Positions 56,206 to 64,000 of a stretch of DNA of 64,000 bases are shown here, piece after piece (the first letter of the stretch is position 1; every line of letters begins with the position of its first letter). The DNA is from Anaerolineales bacterium UBA5195 (lineage in GTDB: Bacteria > Chloroflexota > Anaerolineae > Anaerolineales > Villigracilaceae). The notes beneath the pieces are model-generated. The model saw nothing but the letters and a program-made list of their open reading frames with translations, was not told the DNA's origin and did not search any database. The position numbers and the translations under genes are program-made. The stretch spans positions 139,337 to 203,336 of the forward strand of contig DHVZ01000077.1 of NCBI GenBank assembly GCA_002412925.1, written 5' to 3'.

Positions 56206-57261
56206 ATGACACAACTGAGCGTGATTATCCCTTGTCTGAATGAATCTGCGCACATTCCAGGTTTGCTGGAGGCTTTGAAAGCGCAGACTCACCCGCCGGA
56301 CGAGATTGTCGTAGCCGATGCCGGTTCCAAAGATGGCACTGTGGAACTGGCCCGTGAGCGCGGTGCGCGCGTGATACCTGGCGGGATGCCCGGGCCGGGG
56401 CGCAACGCCGGCGCGCGTGCGGCGCAGGGGGATATTTTCCTGTTCCTTGACGCTGATGTTTTGCCGCATCGCGATTTTATCGAGCGCGCGCTGGGTGAAT
56501 TCGAACGCAAGGGCTATGCAGTTGCCACCTGCCCGACGGAAGCCTTGAGCGAAGACCTGAGCGACAGACTAATCATGGACGCCACCAACCTGTATCTCCA
56601 GATCATTATGCCGTTTTCACCGCGCGCTCCCGGTTTCTGTATTTTTGCCCGCCGCGAGATACACCAGGCCATCACTGGGTTCGACGAAACGCTCAAAATG
56701 TCTGAAGACCATGATTATGTGCGGCGCGCTTCACGGCACGGCAAGTTTGGGTTGTTGACCAGCGCCCGCATCCCGGTTTCAATGCGCCGCCTGGAAAAAG
56801 AAGGCATTGCCGGGTTGGCGCTCAAGTATTTGTGGTGCGAAATGTACGCGCTGGCGGGCAAACCGATCCGCTCCATGCCGTTCGAATATGAATTCGGCGC
56901 TTTCGAATCCGGGAAATCATCCGGAAAACGAGCGTTAGTGGACATTGCAGAGCTACGCGCGAGGTTGGGGCGTTTCGAAAACCCCATTCAGCATTTGAGC
57001 AGCGCCGGGCTGGGTCAAATCCGCCGCCTGGCAGAATTCGACCCGCTGGATTTTGCCAAAGATCACGTCCAGTTCCTGCTGGAGCGCCACGATTTCGACA
57101 TCCTGGAAAATTACCTGCAGCGGCGCCTGGGGTTGATCGGTCGAACCATCAGCCTGGGGAAAAGAATATCCAAGATAAAGAAGACGCCAGGAGAGATCAT
57201 CCATATCGTGGATACAAAGTGGCTGCGACCGAATCGCATGGAGGATGAACCTTGGGAATGA
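56206..57261 (+). CDS. Family 2 glycosyltransferase
   Basis: A 351-residue GT-A glycosyltransferase: LSVIIPCLNESAHIPGLLEAL, EIVVADAGSKDGT, PGPGRNAGARAAQGDIFLFLDADVLP (DxD), and SEDHDYVRRA near residue 166 (catalytic-base region). A moderately hydrophobic patch (LYLQIIMPF) is the only possible membrane contact. The C-terminal 130 residues are basic. Acceptor and donor unknown; such enzymes usually build surface glycans or glycolipids. Its stop overlaps the next MFS start (ATGA). Confidence 0.88.
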   Translation: MTQLSVIIPCLNESAHIPGLLEALKAQTHPPDEIVVADAGSKDGTVELARERGARVIPGGMPGPGRNAGARAAQGDIFLFLDADVLPHRDFIERALGEFERKGYAVATCPTEALSEDLSDRLIMDATNLYLQIIMPFSPRAPGFCIFARREIHQAITGFDETLKMSEDHDYVRRASRHGKFGLLTSARIPVSMRRLEKEGIAGLALKYLWCEMYALAGKPIRSMPFEYEFGAFESGKSSGKRALVDIAELRARLGRFENPIQHLSSAGLGQIRRLAEFDPLDFAKDHVQFLLERHDFDILENYLQRRLGLIGRTISLGKRISKIKKTPGEIIHIVDTKWLRPNRMEDEPWE

Positions 57262-58394
57262 GAAAAATCTGGCCGTTCAGCCTGAGTTTCCTGTTTTTTG
57301 CCGGGGTGGCTTTCGTCATGCCTTTTATGGTGCTCTATTACCAGGGCCTGGGGTTCAACGGTGCGCAGATTGGCGTTCTGGTGGGTCTGGCTCCGTTGAT
57401 CACCCTGTTCAGCACGCCGCTTTGGACGGGTCTGGCGGACGCCACCCGCCGCCACCGTTTGTTTATGAGCCTGGCCTTGCTCGCTGGGGCGGTGGTGATT
57501 TCCATCCTCCCATTTGCGAGGGCGTATGGCGCTGTGGTTGCGTTGATTGTTTCGTACACAGTTTTCTTTTCGCCAGTCTCCGCCTTTGCCGATAGCGCCA
57601 CCATGTACATGCTGGCAGGGCAAAAAGAGATGTATGGCCGCATTCGGGTTGGCGGAACGCTGGGCTTTGGTTTGGCCGCAACGCTGGCGGGCTTCCTGGT
57701 TCAGGGTTATGGGTTGAAATTTGCGTTTTGGGGCGGCGGATTGTTATTTTTCCTGGCATTTCTTGTCAGCCAGAAGTTGGTGCACAACCCGGCCATGGGC
57801 GCGGCGACTCCCAAAATGGGGGCCTTGGTATTGCTCAAGAATCGCCGCTGGCAGTTTTTTCTGAGCCTGGCCCTGGCGGGAGGCCTGGCCTCCTCGGTGA
57901 CAAACAGTTATTTGTTCCCCTACATGAAAGACTTGGGGGCCAGCGAAGGATTGATGGGGATGGCCCTGACCATCGGGGTACTCTCTGAAATCCCCGTCTT
58001 CTTTTATGGCAACCGGCTGTTGAAACGCTTCAAGTCCCGGCAGTTGTTGAATGTGGCGCTGGCGATCACCGGCATTCGTTTGCTGGCGCTTTCATTTTCC
58101 ACCAGCCCGGCGCTGGTACTTCTCACCCAGCTGCTCAACGGCGCCAGTTTTTCTGCCATGTGGATGTCGGGGGTTTCCTATGCTGACGAAAACGCCCCGG
58201 CGGGGATGAGCGCCAGCGCGCAGGGGCTTTTTGGCGCCACGGTTTACGGATTTGGCGCGGCAATCGGCGGTTTTGCGGGCGGTTTGCTGCTCGAAAGGTT
58301 GGGAGGGCATGGCTTGTATCTTGTCTTTGGGCTGATCGTGCTGGCGACCATCCTCATCGTTTCCCTTGTCGAGAGCCGGTTCCAAGATGATTGA
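57258..58394 (+). CDS. MFS transporter (MFS_1-like / nucleoside-sugar type)
   Basis: A 378-residue carrier with about 12 helices. N-terminal FSLSFLFFAGVAFVMPFMVLYYQGLGF, loop WTGLADATRRHRL and DSATMYMLAGQKEMYGRIRVGGTLGFGLAATL place it near the LacY-like/PucC-like MFS branch. ATG 57258 overlaps the glycosyltransferase stop. The stop overlaps the GNAT start. Substrate unknown. Confidence 0.86.
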   Translation: MRKIWPFSLSFLFFAGVAFVMPFMVLYYQGLGFNGAQIGVLVGLAPLITLFSTPLWTGLADATRRHRLFMSLALLAGAVVISILPFARAYGAVVALIVSYTVFFSPVSAFADSATMYMLAGQKEMYGRIRVGGTLGFGLAATLAGFLVQGYGLKFAFWGGGLLFFLAFLVSQKLVHNPAMGAATPKMGALVLLKNRRWQFFLSLALAGGLASSVTNSYLFPYMKDLGASEGLMGMALTIGVLSEIPVFFYGNRLLKRFKSRQLLNVALAITGIRLLALSFSTSPALVLLTQLLNGASFSAMWMSGVSYADENAPAGMSASAQGLFGATVYGFGAAIGGFAGGLLLERLGGHGLYLVFGLIVLATILIVSLVESRFQDD

Positions 58395-58959
58395 TAACCG
58401 TTCGTCCCTGCTCCTTGAAACCCCTCGCCTGATCATCCGGCCGTTCCGCGATTCAGATCTGGAGCCTTTTGTGGCCTACCGCAACGATCCCGAAGTCTAT
58501 CGTTACCAGGGCTGGAAAACCCCTTTTTCGCGCGAAGAGGGGTTGGAATTTATTGAGAGGGCCATTATGGCTGTCCCCGGCATGCCTGGTGAATGGCTGC
58601 AATTGGCTCTCGAGCGCAAGGACAATGGCGAAATGCTTGGCGATCTCGCTTTTCACCTGACCCGCTCCGATCCGCGCCAGGCTTATCTTGGTTACAGCCT
58701 GGCGCGCCCTTCATGGGGGCAGGGCTTTGCCAGCGAGGCGGTCCGTAAGCTGCTTGATTACCTGTTCCGTGTCCGCAGCCTGCACCGCATCATGGCCGAT
58801 TGCGATGTTGATAACACCGCTTCCATCCGGCTGCTCGAACGAGTTGGCTTTCGACGTGAGGCGCATTACCTCGAGAGTTTCTGGCTTGAAAGAGAAAACC
58901 GCTGGGGTGGTGAATACCTGTACGCCATGCTCTCACATGAATGGACTTTGCAAGAATGA
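58387..58959 (+). CDS. GNAT-family N-acetyltransferase (RimJ/RimL type)
   Basis: A 190-residue acetyltransferase: LLETPRLIIRPFRDSDLEPF at the N terminus, LGYSLARPSWGQGFASEAVRKLLDYLF (acetyl-CoA pyrophosphate loop GQGFAS) and IMADCDVDNTASIRLLERVGFRREA. The RimJ/RimL branch acetylates protein N termini, antibiotics or small molecules. ATG 58387 lies 8 nt inside the end of the MFS gene; the GNAT stop overlaps the next start (ATGA), so the four genes from 56206 are translationally chained. Confidence 0.92.
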   Translation: MIDNRSSLLLETPRLIIRPFRDSDLEPFVAYRNDPEVYRYQGWKTPFSREEGLEFIERAIMAVPGMPGEWLQLALERKDNGEMLGDLAFHLTRSDPRQAYLGYSLARPSWGQGFASEAVRKLLDYLFRVRSLHRIMADCDVDNTASIRLLERVGFRREAHYLESFWLERENRWGGEYLYAMLSHEWTLQE

Positions 58960-60053
58960 GAATCGCCTGTTTGAACTGCGGCCGTCCCTATCCTGACGAA
59001 GGCGCGCCCTACAAGTGCCCCAAATGCGGGGGTTTGTTTGATATTTCGCCCCTGGAATTTGACCCCGCGCGGGTCGACAGATCCCAGCCGGGAATCTGGC
59101 GCTACCGCCATGCCTTTGCCGAACTCCCCGCTGGTTTTTCCGCCGTTTCATTGGGCGAAGGTTCCACGCCTTTGATTTGGGCCGGGGCCTTTGGGCGGCA
59201 GATCGCTTTCAAGTGTGAATTTCTCAACCCGACGGGTTCATTCAAAGACCGGGGCACTTCCGTGATTGCGACTTTTCTCCAATCCCGAGGCGTGACCAGC
59301 GCTGTGGAAGACTCGTCCGGCAACGCCGGGGCCTCTTTCGCTGCTTACGCCGCCCGCGCCGGGATGAAGGCCGGGATTTACGTTCCGGCGGCTGCCAGCG
59401 GCCCAAAACGCCGGCAGATCGAGTTCTACGGCGCGGAGCTGCATCCGATCGAGGGCACACGCTCGGATGTGACCACTGCGCTGGAGTCGAAAATCTCCCG
59501 ATTTCCAAACGTCGCTTACGCCAGCCATGCCTATCTGCCGTTCAACCTCCCCGGCTATGCCACCGCCGCTTACGAAATTTTCGAACAAATTGGCGGTGCG
59601 CCTGGGGCAGTCATTGTCCCTGCCGGGCAGGGCGGGCTGCTGCTGGGCCTCCAGCGCGGCTTCGATGCCCTCAAATGCGCCGGCCTGGTCAAATCCAGTC
59701 CTTACTTTGTTGGCGTGCAGGCGCGCGCCTGTTCGCCGCTCTGGGTGCTTTCCACGGCGGGTATGTCAGCCTGGGGCTTTGTCACCGAGGGACCGACCCT
59801 GGCCGAAGGTATACGCGTCAAGCATCCGCTCAGGGCAGGCGCCCTCTTACAACTGGTCGATGCAGGCCATGGGGAGTTTCTTCCCGTTGACGAAACGGAC
59901 ATCCTGCGCGGACGTGACGAACTCGCTAAACGGGGGTTATATGTAGAGCCGACCTCTGCAATTGTTTGGTCTGCCCTGGAGCAGGTGCTCGAACGCCTGC
60001 CAGATCCGGTGGCGGTCATGCTGACGGGGTCGGGCTTCAAATACTCCAACTAG
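58956..60053 (+). CDS. Threonine synthase-like PLP enzyme
   Basis: A 365-residue fold-type II PLP enzyme. An N-terminal zinc ribbon (CLNCG...CPKCGG) is followed by EGSTPL, LNPTGSFKDRG (Schiff-base Lys), EDSSGNAGASFAAYAA (phosphate-proximal SSGNAG), and a glycine-rich PAGQGGLLLGL. Family: O-phosphohomoserine to threonine, final step of threonine synthesis. Some related enzymes act on cysteate or other substrates, so thrC is not certain. ATG 58956 overlaps the GNAT stop. Confidence 0.85.
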   Translation: MRIACLNCGRPYPDEGAPYKCPKCGGLFDISPLEFDPARVDRSQPGIWRYRHAFAELPAGFSAVSLGEGSTPLIWAGAFGRQIAFKCEFLNPTGSFKDRGTSVIATFLQSRGVTSAVEDSSGNAGASFAAYAARAGMKAGIYVPAAASGPKRRQIEFYGAELHPIEGTRSDVTTALESKISRFPNVAYASHAYLPFNLPGYATAAYEIFEQIGGAPGAVIVPAGQGGLLLGLQRGFDALKCAGLVKSSPYFVGVQARACSPLWVLSTAGMSAWGFVTEGPTLAEGIRVKHPLRAGALLQLVDAGHGEFLPVDETDILRGRDELAKRGLYVEPTSAIVWSALEQVLERLPDPVAVMLTGSGFKYSN

Positions 60054-60066
60054 ACCCGGAGGGAAG

Positions 60067-61302
60067 ATGGAAAAAATTGTCATCACTGGGATGGGAACAG
60101 TTAACCCCATCGGTTTGAGCGTTGCAGAGTCTTGGCAAAATGTTGTCAACGGTGTTTCGGGTGTGGGCAAGATCACCTTGTTTGATACAACTGGTTGGAA
60201 TGTCGATATTGCCTGCGAGTTGAAAGGCTTTGATCCGGCCAATTACATGGATGCAAAGGAAGCCCGCCGCCGCGACCGTTACGAACAAATGGGTGTGGCC
60301 GCCGCGAAGGAAGCCATTGAGCAATCGGGGCTGGAGATTACCGATGCCAACCGCGCGCGCATCGGCGTGGTGGTCTCATCGGCGATTGGCGGAATGAAAT
60401 CCATCCAGGACGCGATTTATATCTTGAAGGATGAGGGCCCACGCCGTGTCAGTCCTTTCTTGATCCCCATGCTGATGCCGAACGGCGCTTCAGGCCTGAT
60501 CGGGATTGACTATGGTCTCAAAGGCCCCAGCTTTTCAGTGGCCTCGGCCTGCGCTTCTGGCGCAGATGGGATTGGGATGGCCTGGATGATGCTGCGCGCC
60601 GGGATCATCGATGCGGCTGTGACGGGCGGCGCTGAAGCGACGATTTGCGAGACGGGCGTGGGCGCGTTCGACCGGATTGGCGCGATGAGCCGCCGTAATG
60701 ACGATTACGCGATGACGCCCGCTCCTTTTGACAAAAATCGCGACGGGCTGGTGATGGGAGAGGGCGCAGGCGTGCTGGTGTTGGAGCGCGAGAATTCTGC
60801 GAAGGCCCGCGGCGCGACCATCCTGGCGGAATTGGCCGGGTATGCCTCCACCGCTGATGCTTATCACGTCACCGCGCCAGATTCCAATGGAGCGGGTGGC
60901 GCGGCAGCGATTTGTGCCGCGCTTGAAACGGCGGGGGTTAATCTGGACGAAGTGGGTTATGTCAATGCGCATGGCACCGGGACGCCCCTCAACGATGCCG
61001 CCGAGACGAAGGCGCTCAAGGGTGCTTTTGGCGAACTGGCCTATAAAGTGCCGGTTTCGTCGACCAAGTCAATGACCGGCCATATGATGGGCGCCACCGG
61101 CGCGCTGGAAGCCATTTTCTGTACACAAATCGTGCGCGAAGGAATTCTTCCGCCCACCATTCATTATCAAACGCCTGACCCCGAGTGTGACCTGGACTAT
61201 ATTCCAAACCAGGCGCGTGAGCAAAAAGTTGAAGTGGCAATTTCCAACGCCTTTGGTTTTGGCGGACACAATGCCGTGCTGGTGATCAGGAAGTGGAAGT
61301 AG
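60067..61302 (+). CDS. fabF: 3-oxoacyl-[acyl-carrier-protein] synthase II
   Basis: A 411-residue beta-ketoacyl-ACP synthase of normal length. Cys of SVASACASGADGI (about 162), His of NAHGTGTPLND (about 301) and His of KSMTGHMMGATGALEAI (about 339) form the Cys-His-His site; the C terminus is NAFGFGGHNAVLVIRKW. It elongates acyl chains in fatty acid synthesis. CGGAGGGAAG precedes ATG 60067. Last plus-strand gene before a terminator shared with rnj; no other fab gene is near. Confidence 0.96.
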   Translation: MEKIVITGMGTVNPIGLSVAESWQNVVNGVSGVGKITLFDTTGWNVDIACELKGFDPANYMDAKEARRRDRYEQMGVAAAKEAIEQSGLEITDANRARIGVVVSSAIGGMKSIQDAIYILKDEGPRRVSPFLIPMLMPNGASGLIGIDYGLKGPSFSVASACASGADGIGMAWMMLRAGIIDAAVTGGAEATICETGVGAFDRIGAMSRRNDDYAMTPAPFDKNRDGLVMGEGAGVLVLERENSAKARGATILAELAGYASTADAYHVTAPDSNGAGGAAAICAALETAGVNLDEVGYVNAHGTGTPLNDAAETKALKGAFGELAYKVPVSSTKSMTGHMMGATGALEAIFCTQIVREGILPPTIHYQTPDPECDLDYIPNQAREQKVEVAISNAFGFGGHNAVLVIRKWK

Positions 61303-61330
61303 CCTAGCCAGATCTTTTGTTTCATAATTA

Positions 61331-61368
61331 AAAACCTCCCCGGCCATTTTCTGCCGGGGAGGTTTTTT
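61331..61368. terminator. Bidirectional terminator between fabF and rnj
   Basis: AAAACCTCCCCGGC, an 8-nt loop, GCCGGGGAGGTTTTTT. Perfect GC-rich stem with A- and T-tracts; serves both convergent genes. Confidence 0.92.
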
Positions 61369-61399
61369 GCGCTTTGGGAAAATCCCAGTACCAGTTGTT

Positions 61400-63037
61400 T
61401 TAGGCTTTTGTGATGGTCACAAAGATCATTGGCCTGCGTTTGGTTTCGTTAAAGATGAAAGTGCGGACGACATCGACAATGTCTTTCTGCACGCTCATTC
61501 CGCCGCCGTGGATGACATCCACCACGCGCTTGCGGACGGCAGGAACCAGGTTTTCGGCGTCCTCCGCGGAGACGAAGCCGCGGGTGATGATTTCGGGGTC
61601 GTCCAGCAGGCGGTTGGAGTATTTGTCGATGCTCAGGTTGACCACGAAAATGCCAGAACGGGCCAACTGCTCGCGTTCCTTCATTACATCTGGGTCGGCG
61701 TCGCCGATGCTGCTGCCTTCGACAATCACGTAGCCGCCGGGGATGCGCTCCCCGAGGCTGACTTTGCCATCTTCCAGTTCGATGATCTGGCCGTTCTCGG
61801 CGACGAAGATTTTATCTTTTGGAATGCCGACTTCTTCAGCCAGGGCCGCGTGGCGGCGCAGTTGGCGCAGTTCGCCATGCGTGGGGACGAAGTAGGTGGG
61901 GCGCACCAGGTTGATCATTAGTTTTTGTTCTTCCTGGCTGGCGTGCCCCGAGACATGCACCGGGGCGAGGCTGTCATAAATGACATTTGCGCCAACGCGC
62001 AGCATCCGGTTGATGGTTTTGCTGACCGCTTCCTCGTTGCCGGGAATGGGATGCGAGGACAGGATGACCGTGTCGTTGGGTAGCAGGTCAAACTGGCGGT
62101 TGGTTCCGGCCGAGAGTCTTCCAATGATCGATGAGGGTTCACCCTGCGAGCCCGTGCACATCAGCACCACCTGCGCGGGCGGCAGGTTCAGCGCCTGGTC
62201 GGTGGTTACCAGCGTCTCGTCGGGGACGATCAGGTAGCCCAGTTTGCGCGCCATTTTGGCGTTATCGACCATGCTCATGCCCACAAAGGCCAGCTTGCGG
62301 TGGTTCTTGATGGCAACGTCAGCCACTTGCTGCATGCGCGAGATTAGCGAGGCGAAAGTGGCGATAATCACGCGCCCCGGAGCGTTTTTGACAACTTCAT
62401 CCAGCGCCGGACCGATCACTTTTTCTGAAGGCGTCCAGCCGGGGCGTTCGGCATTGGTCGAATCGCTCAAGAGCAGGTCAACGCCGCGGGTCGAGAGTTC
62501 AGAAATTTTGGCAAAATCTGTCGGCCAGTTGTCGACCGGGGTGTGGTCGAACTTAAAATCGCCGGTGTGGATCACCAGGCCGGCCTGGGTGGTAATTCCC
62601 AGACCGACGGCATCTGGGATGCTGTGTGAGACGTGGAAAAAATCCACCTTGAACGGGCCAATCTGCAGGGTTTCGCCCGCCTGGACGGGGCGCAGGTCGG
62701 CCTTGGAGGCCAGGCCGTTGCGGGCCAGTTTGACCTCGACCAGGCCGAGGGTCAGGTTCGTCCCGTAAACGGGAGCCGGGATTCGTGAAAGCACGTGCTG
62801 GATGGCCCCGATATGGTCTTCATGTCCGTGGGTGATGATGATGCCCACAACCAGGTGACTCTTGTCGTGTAGATACTCGAAGTCGGGGATGATGTAATCG
62901 ACCCCGATCATATCGTTTTCAGGGAACATCAAACCGGCGTCTACAATCAGGATCCGGTTGTCGAATTCGTAGGCCATCATGTTCTTGCCCACTTCCCCGA
63001 GACCCCCCAGGGGAATGATTTTTAGTTTATTGCTCAT
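61400..63037 (-). CDS. rnj: Ribonuclease J
   Basis: A 545-residue metallo-beta-lactamase/beta-CASP ribonuclease. N-terminal KIIPLGGLGEVGKNMMAYEF, metal motif THGHEDHIG (about 77-85), HSIPDAVGL, HTGDFKFD, DSTNAERPG, then beta-CASP and the C-terminal SGHASQEEQKLMINLVRPTYFVPTHGE. It matures and degrades RNA as 5'-3' exonuclease and endonuclease. AGAGGTATTG precedes ATG 63037. Presence of RNase J fits Firmicutes, Chloroflexota and similar lineages. Confidence 0.96.
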   Translation of the reverse strand: MSNKLKIIPLGGLGEVGKNMMAYEFDNRILIVDAGLMFPENDMIGVDYIIPDFEYLHDKSHLVVGIIITHGHEDHIGAIQHVLSRIPAPVYGTNLTLGLVEVKLARNGLASKADLRPVQAGETLQIGPFKVDFFHVSHSIPDAVGLGITTQAGLVIHTGDFKFDHTPVDNWPTDFAKISELSTRGVDLLLSDSTNAERPGWTPSEKVIGPALDEVVKNAPGRVIIATFASLISRMQQVADVAIKNHRKLAFVGMSMVDNAKMARKLGYLIVPDETLVTTDQALNLPPAQVVLMCTGSQGEPSSIIGRLSAGTNRQFDLLPNDTVILSSHPIPGNEEAVSKTINRMLRVGANVIYDSLAPVHVSGHASQEEQKLMINLVRPTYFVPTHGELRQLRRHAALAEEVGIPKDKIFVAENGQIIELEDGKVSLGERIPGGYVIVEGSSIGDADPDVMKEREQLARSGIFVVNLSIDKYSNRLLDDPEIITRGFVSAEDAENLVPAVRKRVVDVIHGGGMSVQKDIVDVVRTFIFNETKRRPMIFVTITKA

Positions 63038-63235
63038 GGAATTTCAATACCTCTTTGTAAATAGATTTTTATCCGCCCGTGGCGGTTAAGTTTTGGTGAG
63101 AAAATACAAAAAAACACCCCTGCAATTTGCCGGGGTTGAAAAGACAGCGGTTACTCTGACCTTCTGTACAAATTAACTGCCCTGAGGGCAGGATAAGTCT
63201 TCTCAAACCGCGGTCAGTATAGCATAGAATTTGAG

Positions 63236-63366
63236 AAGGTGACAGTCACTTCCGAAAGTCAGGTGACTGTCATCTTAAAGATGACAGTCACCTTGGGAGC
63301 AGGTGGGCTGGGGTATACTTGGGAAGCAGAGAGACAGTGACAGTCACCTTAAAGGTGACTGTCACT
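63236..63366. repeat. Cluster of five GGTGAC-W-GTCACC-type palindromic units
   Basis: Units at 63236 (AAGGTGACAGTCACT), 63260 (CAGGTGACTGTCA), 63280 (GATGACAGTCACCTT), 63336 (AGTGACAGTCACCTT) and 63351 (AAAGGTGACTGTCACT). 63261-63292 forms one larger inverted repeat, and units 4 and 5 form another. A TATACT (63314) lies between the groups, 60 nt before the methyltransferase ORF. Could be operators or a repeat array. The rest of the 63038-63379 gap holds only a small ACCCCTGC/GCCGGGGT hairpin near 63114. Confidence 0.7.
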
Positions 63367-63379
63367 TGGAGAATGAGAG

Positions 63380-63982
63380 ATGCCCACTTTAAACTGGATC
63401 GGCAAAGACGCCGTTATCAACCATCATAAACAAGTGCCTTTCCGCCTGCTGAAATGCAATGACAAATTATCCGTTGGAGATGATTCGGGCAACCTGCTCG
63501 TGCAGGGCGACAATCTCGAAGCCCTGAAAGCCTTGCTGCCCTACTACGCGGGACAGGTGAAGTGCATCTATATCGACCCCCCTTACAACACTGGTGAGGA
63601 AGAGTGGGTTTATAACGATAGCGTCAATAGCCCCGAAATGCGTGCGTGGTTAGGGAAAACGGTAGGCGGCGAAGCCGAAGACCTTTCACGCCATGATAAG
63701 TGGTTGTGTATGATGTACCCACGTCTGGTTTTACTGCGTGATATGTTGCGTGAAGATGGCAGTTTGTGGATGAGCATTGATGACAACGAAGTCCAAGATG
63801 CGCGAATGATTCTGGACGAAATTTTTGGCCGGAGTAATTTTTTAGCTTCAATCATTTGGCAAAAACGAACATCGCCAGAGGCACGTTTACAGTTAGGTGC
63901 AGCTCATGATTACATCTTGGTTTATGGCAAAGATATAGAAAAAACGAGGAAAAATATTAATCGAATTTCTTTATCACTTTAG
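63380..63982 (+). CDS. Type III-like (Mod) DNA adenine methyltransferase, prematurely ended
   Basis: A 200-codon ORF starting ATG 63380 with TTGGAG upstream and ending TAG at 63980-63982. It is the N-terminal third of a beta-class N6-adenine methyltransferase: VQGDNLEALKALLPYY, CIYIDPPYNTG (catalytic DPPY at about 67-70), DKWLCMMYPRLVLLRDMLREDGSLWMSIDD, and AAHDYILVYGKD. Mod proteins normally run 500-650 residues, so the C-terminal target-recognition part and the SAM-binding FxGxG region are missing before the stop. The last 140 nt are distinctly AT-rich, suggesting acquired DNA. Either a broken gene or a frameshift/nonsense site; the window ends 18 nt later. Confidence 0.75.
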   Translation: MPTLNWIGKDAVINHHKQVPFRLLKCNDKLSVGDDSGNLLVQGDNLEALKALLPYYAGQVKCIYIDPPYNTGEEEWVYNDSVNSPEMRAWLGKTVGGEAEDLSRHDKWLCMMYPRLVLLRDMLREDGSLWMSIDDNEVQDARMILDEIFGRSNFLASIIWQKRTSPEARLQLGAAHDYILVYGKDIEKTRKNINRISLSL

Positions 63983-64000
63983 TTTCCGCTAACTGATCTG

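Noticed and set aside
1..64000. CRISPR array, tRNA, rRNA or tmRNA genes
   Set aside because: No regularly spaced direct repeats and no cloverleaf or conserved rRNA sequence was recognised on either strand; the repeats seen are dispersed palindromes.

Overview
The window reads as a chromosomal segment of an anaerobic, probably syntrophic or fermentative bacterium. GC content is in the mid to high 50s, AGGAGG-type ribosome binding sites are common, and lipoproteins occur without any recognisable outer-membrane protein. RNase J, an indolepyruvate:ferredoxin oxidoreductase, non-pyrrolysine MttB methyltransferases and many dispersed palindromic repeats (some inside genes) together suggest Chloroflexota, class Anaerolineae. 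That placement is inference from gene content and style; no rRNA or tRNA gene is present to confirm it.

Layout. 1-9.3 kb (minus strand): a 2-oxoacid:ferredoxin oxidoreductase whose IorA-like and IorB-like parts form one reading frame that runs off the left edge, an aminotransferase, a Crp/Fnr regulator, an MFS carrier, a Fpg/Nei-like glycosylase relative without the usual catalytic residues, and a run of NTF2-like and unknown proteins. 9.4-14.1 kb (plus): an ABC-2 exporter (ATPase and two permeases) followed by two small enzymes. 14.1-17.2 kb (minus): a membrane-anchored dihaem cytochrome c, FolD and a zinc alcohol dehydrogenase. 17.8-23.9 kb: a sugar-type MFS carrier coupled to a GH2 glycosidase, converging on a creatininase-family protein and an S9 peptidase.

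24-42 kb (plus) is the most interesting part, apparently a dedicated corrinoid methyl-transfer system. It has one corrinoid protein, three divergent MttB-family methyltransferases, a pterin-binding methyltransferase, a DUF1638 protein and a RACo-type reactivating ATPase. Built into the same unit are a complete five-gene oligopeptide ABC importer, an S9 peptidase and an M20 amidohydrolase. The arrangement suggests uptake of a peptide-, amide- or acyl-bound methylated amine, release of the amine by hydrolysis, demethylation onto the corrinoid protein and transfer of the methyl group to tetrahydrofolate.

42-53 kb: a lipoprotein with a propeller, a possible transglutaminase-fold protein, then a tight minus-strand operon (DUF2817 peptidase, HhH/coiled-coil membrane protein, PD-(D/E)XK nuclease, RecJ, SDR) and a YfcC-type carrier. 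53-61 kb: VanZ-like protein, ScpA, and a plus-strand run of moaC, a ClbS/DfsB-like protein, moaD, moaE, a glycosyltransferase, an MFS carrier, a GNAT enzyme, a threonine-synthase-like enzyme and fabF. fabF converges through a shared terminator on rnj. The right end holds a type III-like DNA methyltransferase ORF that stops early, preceded by an array of GGTGAC/GTCACC palindromes.

At least four families of dispersed repeats recur between genes. Related palindromes sit in frame inside GH2, S9, recJ and nuclease genes, and one repeat seems to have extended MoaD past its essential C-terminal Gly-Gly.
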